DNA from: Micromonospora foliorum
GTDB lineage: Bacteria; Actinomycetota; Actinomycetes; Mycobacteriales; Micromonosporaceae
Direction: 5' to 3'
DNA length: 33,528 nt
Assembly: GCF_022229015.1 (NCBI RefSeq)
Contig: NZ_JAKKFF010000223.1
Span: 1-33,528, forward strand
Both the position numbers and the translations under genes were made by a program. Each line of letters opens with the position of its first letter. Within the stretch, counting starts at the first letter, position 1. Below are positions 19,098-27,272 of the stretch, one piece after another. The notes beneath the pieces were generated by a model. The model was not told the DNA's origin. It saw only the letters and a list, made by a program, of their open reading frames with translations, and ran no database searches.

Positions 19098-19603
19098 CCG
19101 TCACGCTCCGCCCCGCGGCCGAGGGCGACCTGATGGCGGTGGGTGCCCTGCACCAGCGCTCCCGGGTCGCCGCCTACTCCGCCTTCCTGCCGGCCGAGGC
19201 GCTGGCCAACCCGACGCCGGAGGCGATGGGGCGGTACTGGGTCGAGCGGTGGGTCTGGGAGCGGGACACCCACCGGATGACGGTGGCCGAACGGGCCGGG
19301 ACGTTGGTCGGGTTCAGCCACCTGGGCCCGGACGACGAGGACCACCCCGCCACCGGGCTGCTCAACGCCATCCACCTCGATCCGGCCGAACAGGGCCGCG
19401 GCACCGGCCGCACCCTGATGGTGGATGCGCTGGACGCCATGCGGGCGCAGGGCTGGCGGCGTGCCGCGCTCTGGGTGCTGCGGGACAACGCCCACGCCCG
19501 CTCCTTCTACGAGCGCGGCGGCTGGACCCCGACGGGCGATGAACGAGACGAGATGATCGGCCCAACACCTACCCCACAACTCCGCTACGCCCGTCCGCTC
19601 TGA
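19094..19603 (+). CDS. GNAT family N-acetyltransferase
   Basis: A 169-residue acyltransferase that uses acetyl-CoA, acceptor unknown. It begins [21 protein letters not shown], typical of the family. The acetyl-CoA loop is [22 protein letters not shown] near residues 95-115, and [20 protein letters not shown] near 130-150 is motif B. GTG at 19094 overlaps the rnz stop in a GTGA junction, so translation is coupled. A TAGCCT box seven bases before the start (19081-19086) may also give a separate leaderless transcript. It could acetylate small molecules or protein N-termini of the RimI type; the context does not decide. Confidence 0.9.
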   Translation: MTVTLRPAAEGDLMAVGALHQRSRVAAYSAFLPAEALANPTPEAMGRYWVERWVWERDTHRMTVAERAGTLVGFSHLGPDDEDHPATGLLNAIHLDPAEQGRGTGRTLMVDALDAMRAQGWRRAALWVLRDNAHARSFYERGGWTPTGDERDEMIGPTPTPQLRYARPL

Positions 19604-19615
19604 CCCCAGGCCCTG

Positions 19616-19690
19616 GTCGATCATGGAGTTGTGGTGGGCGCTTTGGGCACGAGTGCCTGCTTTGCGCACCACCACAACTCCATGATCGAC
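19616..19690. repeat. Long inverted repeat, copy 2
   Basis: Perfect 22-bp arms at 19616-19637 and 19669-19690, the left one beginning GTCGATCATGGAGTTG as in the copy at 2324. An inner hairpin GGCAC/GTGCC occupies the centre, and GCGC pairs extend the stem past one bulge. It lies between the convergent GNAT and cystathionine beta-synthase genes, so it may terminate both. Arm sequence is shared with copy 1 while the centre differs, as expected of a dispersed palindromic element. Confidence 0.8.
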
Positions 19691-19736
19691 GCGAGCGTGG
19701 GTGGGGTTGGGGGGGTTGAGGGGTTGGGGGTGGGGG

Positions 19737-21107
<1,371 letters not shown>

Positions 21108-21178
21108 GGTGTGCCCTTCGTTGCGGCGCCGGCGGTGGCGGCCGGGAAGACGTTTCTCGACGCCCAGCGTACGTGTCG

Positions 21179-21535
21179 TCAGGGCACCAGCCCCCCGGGG
21201 ATGACCGAGCTGCGGCGGGCCTCCCACTCCAGGAAGCGATCGGTCTCGGCGAGCACGCTGCCGGCCAACCAGGTGACCATGACCGCGTCGTCGGCCAGCC
21301 CGAAGATCGCCAGCGGGATCTCCGGGAGCAGGTCGATCGGCGAGACGATGTACGCCGTCGCCGCGGTCATCAGGGCCAGCCGGAGGCCGCCGTCGTACTC
21401 CCCCTTGGCGGTGGCTCGGATCATCCGGGGCAGCGCGGCCAACCGCGTGCCGATCGACGGCCCGTTGCGCGCCCCGGCCGCCAGTGCCCGCGCCAGGGCC
21501 GTGAACGCCGCGCTGCGCTTCAGTGTCTTACCCAT
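21179..21535 (-). CDS. YkvA-like DUF1232 membrane protein
   Basis: A 118-residue protein of unknown function. The DUF1232 core is LALMTAATAYIVSPIDLLPEIPLAIFGLADDAVMVTWL near residues 53-90, two short membrane-prone helices around the diagnostic SPIDLLPE. The N-terminus is basic (MGKTLKRSAAF). ATG at 21535 has AGGAG seven bases upstream. It lies 71 bases before the cystathionine beta-synthase start on the same strand, and 154 bases from the divergent SGNH hydrolase gene. There is no sign of its partner or pathway. Confidence 0.88.
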   Translation of the reverse strand: MGKTLKRSAAFTALARALAAGARNGPSIGTRLAALPRMIRATAKGEYDGGLRLALMTAATAYIVSPIDLLPEIPLAIFGLADDAVMVTWLAGSVLAETDRFLEWEARRSSVIPGGLVP

Positions 21536-21677
21536 CGTCGCGCTCCTCTCCGCCGGATCAGCGTGGCGGGTCGGCGCAAGTCGGCCGGCCTCTCCCACCC
21601 ACCCAGATACCCCGTCGCGTCGGTTTCCAGGCACCCGGGTGCCGTCACGACGACAGCGGCGTGTCGGGGCAGCGCGA

Positions 21678-21683
21678 TAATGT
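21678..21683 (+). promoter_or_regulatory. Candidate leaderless -10 box for the first SGNH gene
   Basis: TAATGT (overlapping GATAAT at 21676-21681) ends six bases before ATG 21690. No ribosome-binding site is visible between them. Confidence 0.45.
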
Positions 21684-21689
21684 CGCGGT

Positions 21690-22742
21690 ATGGGGGTGGC
21701 ACATTCCGTCGTACCCGGTGGTGAGCGCTGGCGGCAGGCCCGGCGTTTCGTTCGGCTGGCAGCCATCGGGACAGGCGCCACCGCGGCGGCCGCGGTGGCG
21801 ACCGGCGGGGTGCTGCTCGGCCAGGCCCGCCAGGCTCGACGGACCATCCCGATGGCCGAGGCGCCGCCACCGCGCTGCGACGGGATGTACGGCGCGAAGT
21901 TCCCCGGTCCGGCGCTCACCATGGTCGTGCTCGGTGACTCGTCGGCGGCCGGCTACGGGGTGCACCGCCGTCGGGAGACGCCCGGGGCGCTGCTCGCCAC
22001 CGGCCTGTCCCGTCGACTGCACCGGCCGGTGCGGCTGCACCGCTTCGCGGTGGTCGGCGCCATCTCGGCGGCGCTGCGCCACCAGGTGGAGGCGGCGCTG
22101 GAATGCCGACCCGACATCGCGGTGATCCTCATCGGCGGCAACGACATCACCAACCGCACCCCGCGCGGCCTGGCGGTGCGCTACCTGGTCGAGGCGGTGC
22201 ACACCCTGCGCGACGCGGGGTGCGAGGTGGTCGTCGGCACCTGCCCCGACCTGGGGGCGATCCGCCCGATCCAGCCGCCCCTGCGCTGGTTGGCGCACCG
22301 CTGGAGCCGCCAGCTCGCCGCGGCCCAGACGGTGGCCGTGGTCGAGGCGGGCGGCTGGACGGTCTCCCTCGGCGACCTGCTCGGCCCCCGGTTCGCGGCC
22401 GAGCCGACCCGCATGTTCGCCTGGGACCGGTTCCATCCCTCCGCCGAGGGGTACGCGATGGCCGCCGCCGCGCTCCTGCCGACGATGCTCTCCGCCCTCG
22501 GCGCGACCCCGGAACGACGGGCCACACCGACCCGCGGCGACGGCGTACGGTCGCTGCCGGAGGCCGCGCAGGAGGCGGCTCGACACGCCGGCACGGAGGT
22601 CAGCGGCGTCCAGGTCCGGGGCCGCGACCGAGGGCCGGCCGGCCGGTGGGCGCAGCTGCGCCGACGGGCGTTCTTCGGTGTCGGCGCGGTGCCGCAGCAG
22701 GGGTCCGCCTCGGACACCTCGACAGTGGAGGGACTGGCATGA
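21690..22742 (+). CDS. SGNH/GDSL hydrolase, membrane-anchored (first of tandem pair)
   Basis: A 350-residue serine esterase or lipase-like enzyme. A membrane or signal segment lies at about residues 22-44 (RLAAIGTGATAAAAVATGGVLL), so the catalytic part probably faces outside. The four SGNH blocks are present: GDSS with S84, the GAIS region with Gly near 123, GGND at 148-151, and DRFHPS with D245 and H248. A C-terminal extension of about 90 residues (270-350) is charged, disordered-looking and absent from the next gene. The substrate is unknown, perhaps an acyl or acetyl ester of the envelope. It ends in an ATGA overlap with its paralog. Confidence 0.92.
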   Translation: MGVAHSVVPGGERWRQARRFVRLAAIGTGATAAAAVATGGVLLGQARQARRTIPMAEAPPPRCDGMYGAKFPGPALTMVVLGDSSAAGYGVHRRRETPGALLATGLSRRLHRPVRLHRFAVVGAISAALRHQVEAALECRPDIAVILIGGNDITNRTPRGLAVRYLVEAVHTLRDAGCEVVVGTCPDLGAIRPIQPPLRWLAHRWSRQLAAAQTVAVVEAGGWTVSLGDLLGPRFAAEPTRMFAWDRFHPSAEGYAMAAAALLPTMLSALGATPERRATPTRGDGVRSLPEAAQEAARHAGTEVSGVQVRGRDRGPAGRWAQLRRRAFFGVGAVPQQGSASDTSTVEGLA

Positions 22743-23551
22743 ACGAGCGCAGCGCGCGGAGCGTGACCTCCGGCCTCGCCGGCCGACTGGGTCGGGCGGC
22801 GGCGTTCTCGCTGCTCGCCGGCACCGTCGGGGGCGCCGCCGTCCTCGCCGGTGAGGCGTTCGTCGCCCGGCACCGACGCTACGCCGAGCCGGAGCTGGGC
22901 CTGGCCCTACGCGCCACGATCGGCCGGGCGGGCGCCTCCCCCCTGCGACTGGTGCTGCTGGGCGACTCGTCGGCACTGGGCGTGGGTGTCGACCGTCTGG
23001 AGGACACCATCGGCGGGCAGTTGGCCAACCTGCTCGCCGAGGGGCCGACCGGCCGTCGGGTGCACCTGTCCAGCGTCGGCGTCTCCGGGTCCCGCTCGAC
23101 GGACCTCGCCACCCAGGTGGCCCGGGCCCTGCTCGGTGAGCGGCCCGACGTGGCGTTGATCCTGATCGGCGCGAACGACGCCACCGGGCTGCGCCGACCC
23201 TCCGACGCGGCGGCCTATCTCGGCGCGGCGGTGCACCGGCTGCGTGAGGCACGCGTCGAGGTGGTGGTGGGCACCTGCCCCGACCTCGGGGCGGTGCGTG
23301 CCATCGCGCCTCCACTGCGCCAGGTCGTCGGCTGGGCCGGGCGTCGGGTGGCCCGCGCGCAGACCACGGCGGTGCTGGAGGCGGGCGGCTCGGTGGTCGA
23401 CCTGGCCACCGAGACCGGGCCCGTGTTCCGGGCCGACGCGGGGACGCTCTGCCAGGACGGCTTCCACCCCTCCGCGGACGGCTACCGGGTGTGGGCGCAC
23501 GCGCTGCTGCCCGCCGTCATCGCCGCGGCGGCGGCCACGACCCGACGCTAG
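22739..23551 (+). CDS. SGNH/GDSL hydrolase (second of tandem pair)
   Basis: A 270-residue paralog of the preceding gene. Blocks: GDSS with S77, VSGS near 115-118, GAND at 144-147, CQDGFHPS with D240 and H243. The stretches VVVGTCPDLGA and FHPSA-GY are shared with the first copy, which shows a tandem duplication. An N-terminal hydrophobic segment at about 18-38 suggests membrane anchoring or export. ATG at 22739 overlaps the previous stop as ATGA. Its first codons (GAGCGCAGCGCGCGGAGCG) are a low-complexity GAGCG-type motif. M. tuberculosis has, from memory, one such gene (Rv1075c) next to fadA3. Confidence 0.92.
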   Translation: MNERSARSVTSGLAGRLGRAAAFSLLAGTVGGAAVLAGEAFVARHRRYAEPELGLALRATIGRAGASPLRLVLLGDSSALGVGVDRLEDTIGGQLANLLAEGPTGRRVHLSSVGVSGSRSTDLATQVARALLGERPDVALILIGANDATGLRRPSDAAAYLGAAVHRLREARVEVVVGTCPDLGAVRAIAPPLRQVVGWAGRRVARAQTTAVLEAGGSVVDLATETGPVFRADAGTLCQDGFHPSADGYRVWAHALLPAVIAAAAATTRR

Positions 23552-23606
23552 ATCGTTCCCGGCCAGGGGTGACATTTCCCGCCGCGTCCGCTTCTTCCGC
23601 GCCATG

Positions 23607-23624
23607 TTACTGGCGGGTTAACGT
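23607..23624 (+). promoter_or_regulatory. Thiolase promoter with imperfect palindrome
   Basis: TAACGT at 23619-23624 ends six bases before ATG 23631, another leaderless-type -10. It overlaps TTACTGGCGGGTTAA (23607-23621), an imperfect palindrome that would suit a TetR-type fatty-acid regulator. No regulator is named. Confidence 0.35.
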
Positions 23625-23630
23625 TGGTCC

Positions 23631-24893
23631 ATGCCGATTGAGTCGTCCCGCGACGCCGTCATCGTCGCCACCGCCCGCTCCCCCATCGGCCGGGCGCACA
23701 AGGGATCCCTGCGCGACGTCCGCTCCGACGACCTCGCCGCGACAATCGTCCAGGCCGCGCTGGACAAGATCCCCGCGCTCGACCCGACCACGATCGACGA
23801 CCTCTACCTCGGGTGCGGCCTGCCCGGCGGCGAGCAGGGCTTCAACATGGCCCGGGTGGTGTCCACCCTCCTCGGTCTGGACACTGTCCCCGGTGCCACG
23901 CTGACCCGCTACTGCGCCTCGTCGCTGCAGACCACCCGGATGGCGATGCACGCGATCCGGGCGGGCGAGGGCGACGTGTTCGTCTCCGCCGGCGTCGAGA
24001 TGGTCTCCCGCTACGCCCGGGGCAGCTCCGACGGGCTGCCGCCCGAGGCGCAGGCCCTGGTCGGCGGCGGCTGGGAGAACCCGCGCTTCGGGTCGGCCGG
24101 CGAGCGCTCGAAGCGCCGCGCGCAGGGCGGCGCCGAGGTGTGGACCGACCCGCGCGAGGCCGGTGAGCTGCCCGACATCTACCTGACCATGGGGCAGACG
24201 GCGGAGAACCTGGCCCAGGTGTACGACGTCACCCGCGCCGACATGGACGAGTTCGGCGTACGCAGCCAGAACCTCGCCGAGAAGGCCATCACCGACGGCT
24301 TCTGGGCCCGGGAGATCACCCCGGTCACCACGCCGGACGGCACCGTGGTGAGCACCGACGACGGGCCCCGGGCCGGCGTCACCCTCGACGCGGTCGCCGG
24401 CCTGAAGCCGGTGTTCCGTCCGGACGGTCGGATCACCGCCGGCAACTGCTGCCCACTCAACGACGGCGCGGCCGCCGTGGTGGTGATGAGCGCCCAGCGG
24501 GCCGAGGAACTCGGGCTCACCCCGCTGGCCCGGATCGTCTCGACCGGTGTGACCGCCCTGTCGCCGGAGATCATGGGCCTCGGGCCGGTCGAGGCGTCCC
24601 GGCAGGCGCTGCGCCGAGCCGGCATGACCATCGACGACGTCGACCTCGTCGAGATCAACGAGGCGTTCGCCGCGCAGGTCATCCCCTCGTACCGCCAGCT
24701 GGGCATCCCGGAGGAGAAGCTGAACGTGATGGGCGGAGCCATCGCGGTCGGCCACCCGTTCGGCATGACCGGCGCCCGGATCACCGGCACCCTGCTCAAC
24801 GCACTGGAGTGGCACGACAAGACCATCGGTCTGGAGACCATGTGCGTGGGCGGTGGCCAGGGCATGGCCATGGTGCTCGAACGGCTCAGCTGA
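23631..24893 (+). CDS. fadA: Acetyl-CoA C-acyltransferase (thiolase, FadA type)
   Basis: A 420-residue thiolase that cleaves 3-ketoacyl-CoA in beta-oxidation, or condenses acetyl-CoA in reverse. The nucleophile is C95 in TRYCASSLQTTRMA, the histidine is H375 in VGHPFGMTGAR, and the second cysteine C405 is in CVGGGQGMAM. The EINEAFAAQ motif lies near 343. GNCCPLNDGAAAVVVMS is typical. No partner fadB is in the window, so it is a stand-alone copy like fadA3 of M. tuberculosis, with which it shares neighbours. Degradative function is favoured but the sequence alone does not exclude acetoacetyl-CoA synthesis. Only 11 bases separate it from the next, convergent gene. Confidence 0.95.
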   Translation: MPIESSRDAVIVATARSPIGRAHKGSLRDVRSDDLAATIVQAALDKIPALDPTTIDDLYLGCGLPGGEQGFNMARVVSTLLGLDTVPGATLTRYCASSLQTTRMAMHAIRAGEGDVFVSAGVEMVSRYARGSSDGLPPEAQALVGGGWENPRFGSAGERSKRRAQGGAEVWTDPREAGELPDIYLTMGQTAENLAQVYDVTRADMDEFGVRSQNLAEKAITDGFWAREITPVTTPDGTVVSTDDGPRAGVTLDAVAGLKPVFRPDGRITAGNCCPLNDGAAAVVVMSAQRAEELGLTPLARIVSTGVTALSPEIMGLGPVEASRQALRRAGMTIDDVDLVEINEAFAAQVIPSYRQLGIPEEKLNVMGGAIAVGHPFGMTGARITGTLLNALEWHDKTIGLETMCVGGGQGMAMVLERLS

Positions 24894-24904
24894 GCGAGCT
24901 GCCC

Positions 24905-25225
24905 TCAGAGCGCGCCGCGGGTCGCCGTCACCTCGGCGGCGGCCCGGGTCAGCACCTCGGCCCCCGGGTCGACGGCCAGCAGGTCCGCCGTGACCACCCG
25001 CAGCTGGTCGGGCAGGGCCAGGTCGTTGTCGAGCCGGGGCACGACCCGACGCGGCTCCCCCTCGGCGTCGGCGGCAAGGTTGGCCATCTCCTGCACGAGG
25101 CGGTGCACCAGGTCGGCGCGGGACACGTTGCCGGCGGTCGCGACCGCCGCCCACCGGGGCTGCTGCCAGTGTGCGATCTGACGGACCAGCAACTGCACGG
25201 CCTTGTCCAACTCCGCTGCGCTCAT
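24905..25225 (-). CDS. Small soluble protein of unknown function
   Basis: A 106-residue protein that I do not recognise. It starts MSAAELDKAVQLLVRQIAHWQQPRW, mostly predicted helix, with GNVSRADLVHRLVQEMANLAADAEG in the middle and DLALPDQLRVVTADLL near residue 75. It has no membrane segment, cysteine or known motif. ATG at 25225 is preferred; TAGACT eight bases upstream on the minus strand may be its -10. Similar short helical proteins are common conserved hypotheticals in Micromonosporaceae. It is convergent with the thiolase gene and followed on its own side by nothing. Confidence 0.75.
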   Translation of the reverse strand: MSAAELDKAVQLLVRQIAHWQQPRWAAVATAGNVSRADLVHRLVQEMANLAADAEGEPRRVVPRLDNDLALPDQLRVVTADLLAVDPGAEVLTRAAAEVTATRGAL

Positions 25226-25271
25226 CGCCGCCGAGTCTACGGCCGGCACCTACCGCGTCGGGGCGGGCCGG

Positions 25272-26030
25272 TCAGCGGCGCAGGTAACTGAGCAGCCGCA
25301 GCAGCTGCCAGTAGAGGAATACCAACCCGGTGAGCAGGCCGAACGCGCTCAGCCACGCGTACCGACGGGCTCGACCGTCGCGCACCGAGCGCTCGACGAG
25401 GTCGAAGTCGAGGATGAAGCTGAACGCCCCGGCGATGATGGCCACCACCGAGAAGGCGTACGGCAGCCAGCCGACCTCCCCACTGACGCTGTAGACGGCC
25501 AGGCCCGGTCGCCCGGTGATCAGGTACGACACCAGGTTGACCACGCTGAGCACGGCGATGCCGAGCAGGGTGCCGATCACCAGGCGGGCCAGCCGGGGCG
25601 TCGCCCGGATCACCCGGGCCCGGTAGAGCGCCGCCATGCCGAGGAAGACGCCGAAGGTGCCGGCCACCGCCTGCACCACGATGCCCGGATAGACCTGCTC
25701 GAAGGTACGGCTCGCCACCCCCAGCAGCAGGCCCTGGAGAAGGGCGTAGCCGACGATCGGCACCGGGTTGGTGATCGCCCGCAACGAGATGACCAGGACC
25801 AGCGCGATCGAGGCGAGCGCGCTGCCGGCCAGCGCGGCGCCCAGCCACACCGCGTCGGGGATCACCGCCCAGGACACCGCGGCGGCCACGCCGGTCACCA
25901 GCAGCAACCCGACGGTACGGACCACCACGTCGTCGACGGTCATCGGCTCGACGTCACGGGCGCCGAGCACCCGGGCCTCCACCCGGCCGGTCTCGTCCAG
26001 CCGGTTGAGCACCGGGTTGTTGCTGCGCAC
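25272..26030 (-). CDS. Bax inhibitor-1/YccA family membrane protein, short paralog
   Basis: A 252-residue protein with seven predicted membrane helices. The family region starts at MTVDDVVVRTVGLLLVTGVAAA near residue 30. LYRARVIRATPRLARLVIG near 155 and the C-terminal FLYWQLLRLLSYLRR match its neighbour. The N-terminus VRSNNPVLNRL parallels the KTSNPVLARL of the next gene, so this is a tandem duplicate. GTG at 26030 has AAGGAGG four bases upstream. Some family members conduct calcium or protons through acidic residues in the last helices; here a DFDLVERSV loop is present. Function in actinobacteria is unknown. Confidence 0.92.
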   Translation of the reverse strand: MRSNNPVLNRLDETGRVEARVLGARDVEPMTVDDVVVRTVGLLLVTGVAAAVSWAVIPDAVWLGAALAGSALASIALVLVISLRAITNPVPIVGYALLQGLLLGVASRTFEQVYPGIVVQAVAGTFGVFLGMAALYRARVIRATPRLARLVIGTLLGIAVLSVVNLVSYLITGRPGLAVYSVSGEVGWLPYAFSVVAIIAGAFSFILDFDLVERSVRDGRARRYAWLSAFGLLTGLVFLYWQLLRLLSYLRR

Positions 26031-26113
26031 CGCCGCCTCCTTCGCCCGCGTACCCCCCTCGCAGTCACTCTGCCCCGGGCGGACCGGCGGCGGCGGGCAA
26101 ACGGCGCGGACGA

Positions 26114-26149
26114 CGGCGCCCGCCCCCACCGGAGTGGGGACGGGCGCCG
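26114..26149 (-). terminator. Terminator after the long BI-1 paralog
   Basis: A 16-bp stem (26114-26129 with 26134-26149) with one mismatch and a four-base loop, starting 20 bases past the stop of the gene at 26169. It separates the two tandem BI-1 genes. Confidence 0.7.
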
Positions 26150-26168
26150 GTCGGCAGTGCGGACGAGG

Positions 26169-26984
26169 TCAGTCGTCGCCCTGGAAGTAGCTCAGCAGGC
26201 GCAGGATCTCGATGTAGAGCCAGACCAGGCTGACCAGGATGCCGAACGCGGCCACCCAGGAGTAGCGCTGCGGCAGGCCCATCCGGACGCCGTCCTCGAT
26301 CTCCTTGAAGCTGAGCACGAAGCTCAGCGAGGCGACCACGATGCAGACCAGGCTGAAGCCGATGGCCAGCGGGCTGCCGTCGCGCAGGCCGGTGTTGACG
26401 CCGAACAGCGCCAGCACCAGGTTGATCATCATGACGGCGAAGAGGCCGACCATCACCGCGATCATGCCCTTGACGAAGGCCGGGGTGGCCCGGATGACCT
26501 TCGCCCGGTAGAGCATCGCCATCAGGAAGAAGATGCCGAAGCTCGCCGCGGCGGCCTGGAGCACGATGCCGTCGAAGCGCGTCTCGAACGCCTTGCTGAC
26601 CATGCCGACGAAGACACCCTCGACGACCGCGTACGCGATCACGAGCGCCGGGTTGGCCATCCGGGAGAACGAAATGATCAAGCCGAGGACCAGGCCGACC
26701 ACCGCCGCGCCGATCCAGGCGGTACCGACCAGGGCGTCGGGCACGAGCACCCAGGCGGCCGCGGCGGTGATGCCGAGGATGCCGAGCAGAGCGACCGTCT
26801 TGACGACCACGTCGTCGACGGTCATGGGCGCCACGGTCGGCGGCGCGGCCGGGTAACCGGCCTGGGACGGGTACTGCTGGGGAATGCCGGGCTGTCCGTA
26901 CGGCCCGGCCGGGGCGTACCCGGCGGAGCGCTCCCGCTCGGCCGCTTGGCCGAGCCGGGCGAGCACCGGGTTCGAGGTCTTCAC
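26169..26984 (-). CDS. Bax inhibitor-1/YccA family membrane protein, long paralog
   Basis: A 271-residue paralog of the adjacent gene. Residues 1-52 form a Gly/Pro/Tyr/Gln-rich cytoplasmic extension (YAPAGPYGQPGIPQQYPSQ), then MTVDDVVVKTVALLGILGITAAAAW starts the seven-helix core. LYRAKVIRATPAFVKGMI and FKEIEDGVRMGLPQRYSWVAAFGILVSLVWLYIEILRLLSYF are close matches to the other copy. The start is a GTG with GGGAGG seven bases upstream. A 14-base palindrome lies between the start and the tRNA gene. The terminator between the paralogs suggests they are transcribed separately. Confidence 0.93.
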   Translation of the reverse strand: MKTSNPVLARLGQAAERERSAGYAPAGPYGQPGIPQQYPSQAGYPAAPPTVAPMTVDDVVVKTVALLGILGITAAAAWVLVPDALVGTAWIGAAVVGLVLGLIISFSRMANPALVIAYAVVEGVFVGMVSKAFETRFDGIVLQAAAASFGIFFLMAMLYRAKVIRATPAFVKGMIAVMVGLFAVMMINLVLALFGVNTGLRDGSPLAIGFSLVCIVVASLSFVLSFKEIEDGVRMGLPQRYSWVAAFGILVSLVWLYIEILRLLSYFQGDD

Positions 26985-27011
26985 TGTCTGGCCTCCCTCA
27001 GGGGGTCGTTT

Positions 27012-27025
27012 GCACGTGAACGTGC
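27012..27025. promoter_or_regulatory. Perfect palindrome upstream of BI-1 gene
   Basis: GCACGTGAACGTGC is symmetrical around a GA centre and lies 28 bases upstream of the GTG at 26984, where an operator or a small hairpin in the 5' leader would be expected. No regulator is recognised. Confidence 0.35.
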
Positions 27026-27090
27026 CCTCCAAGAGTAAACGGCACAGCCAAGTCCTGGAGATCACGAATGAGAATGTGTGAGTCGACCGG

Positions 27091-27171
27091 TGCCCGGGGC
27101 GGGGGTCGAACCCGCACGCCTTTCGGCAGCCGCTTTTAAGGCGGCCGTGTCTGCCTTTCCACCACCCGGGC
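27091..27171 (-). tRNA. tRNA-Leu(UAA), bldA-like
   Basis: On the minus strand an 81-base class II tRNA folds fully: acceptor GCCCGGG/CCCGGGC with discriminator A, D-stem GTG/CAC, anticodon stem GCCGC/GCGGC around the loop CTTAAAA (anticodon UAA), variable arm GCC-GAAA-GGC, and T-arm GCGGG-TTCGACC-CCCGC. The 3' end reads ACCG, so CCA is added after transcription. It decodes UUA, the rarest leucine codon in such genomes, and closely resembles Streptomyces bldA. By eye I found no in-frame TTA in the protein genes of this window. Confidence 0.96.
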
Positions 27172-27259
27172 GAGTGGCACCGGCGCGCCGACACGCCTGG
27201 TGCAGTGTCACCGTAGCCGGTCTGCGGCGACCCGGCGTACCCCGCCGGCGTGGCCACAT

Positions 27260-27265
27260 TAGGGT
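27260..27265 (+). promoter_or_regulatory. Candidate leaderless -10 box for the GT-C-like gene
   Basis: TAGGGT ends seven bases before GTG 27273, without a ribosome-binding site in between. Confidence 0.45.
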
Positions 27266-27272
27266 CGATGCC

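Noticed and set aside
23604..23621. Leader peptide MLLAG with a TTA codon before the thiolase
   Set aside because: It overlaps the presumed -10 box, so it would not be transcribed, and no ribosome-binding site precedes it.
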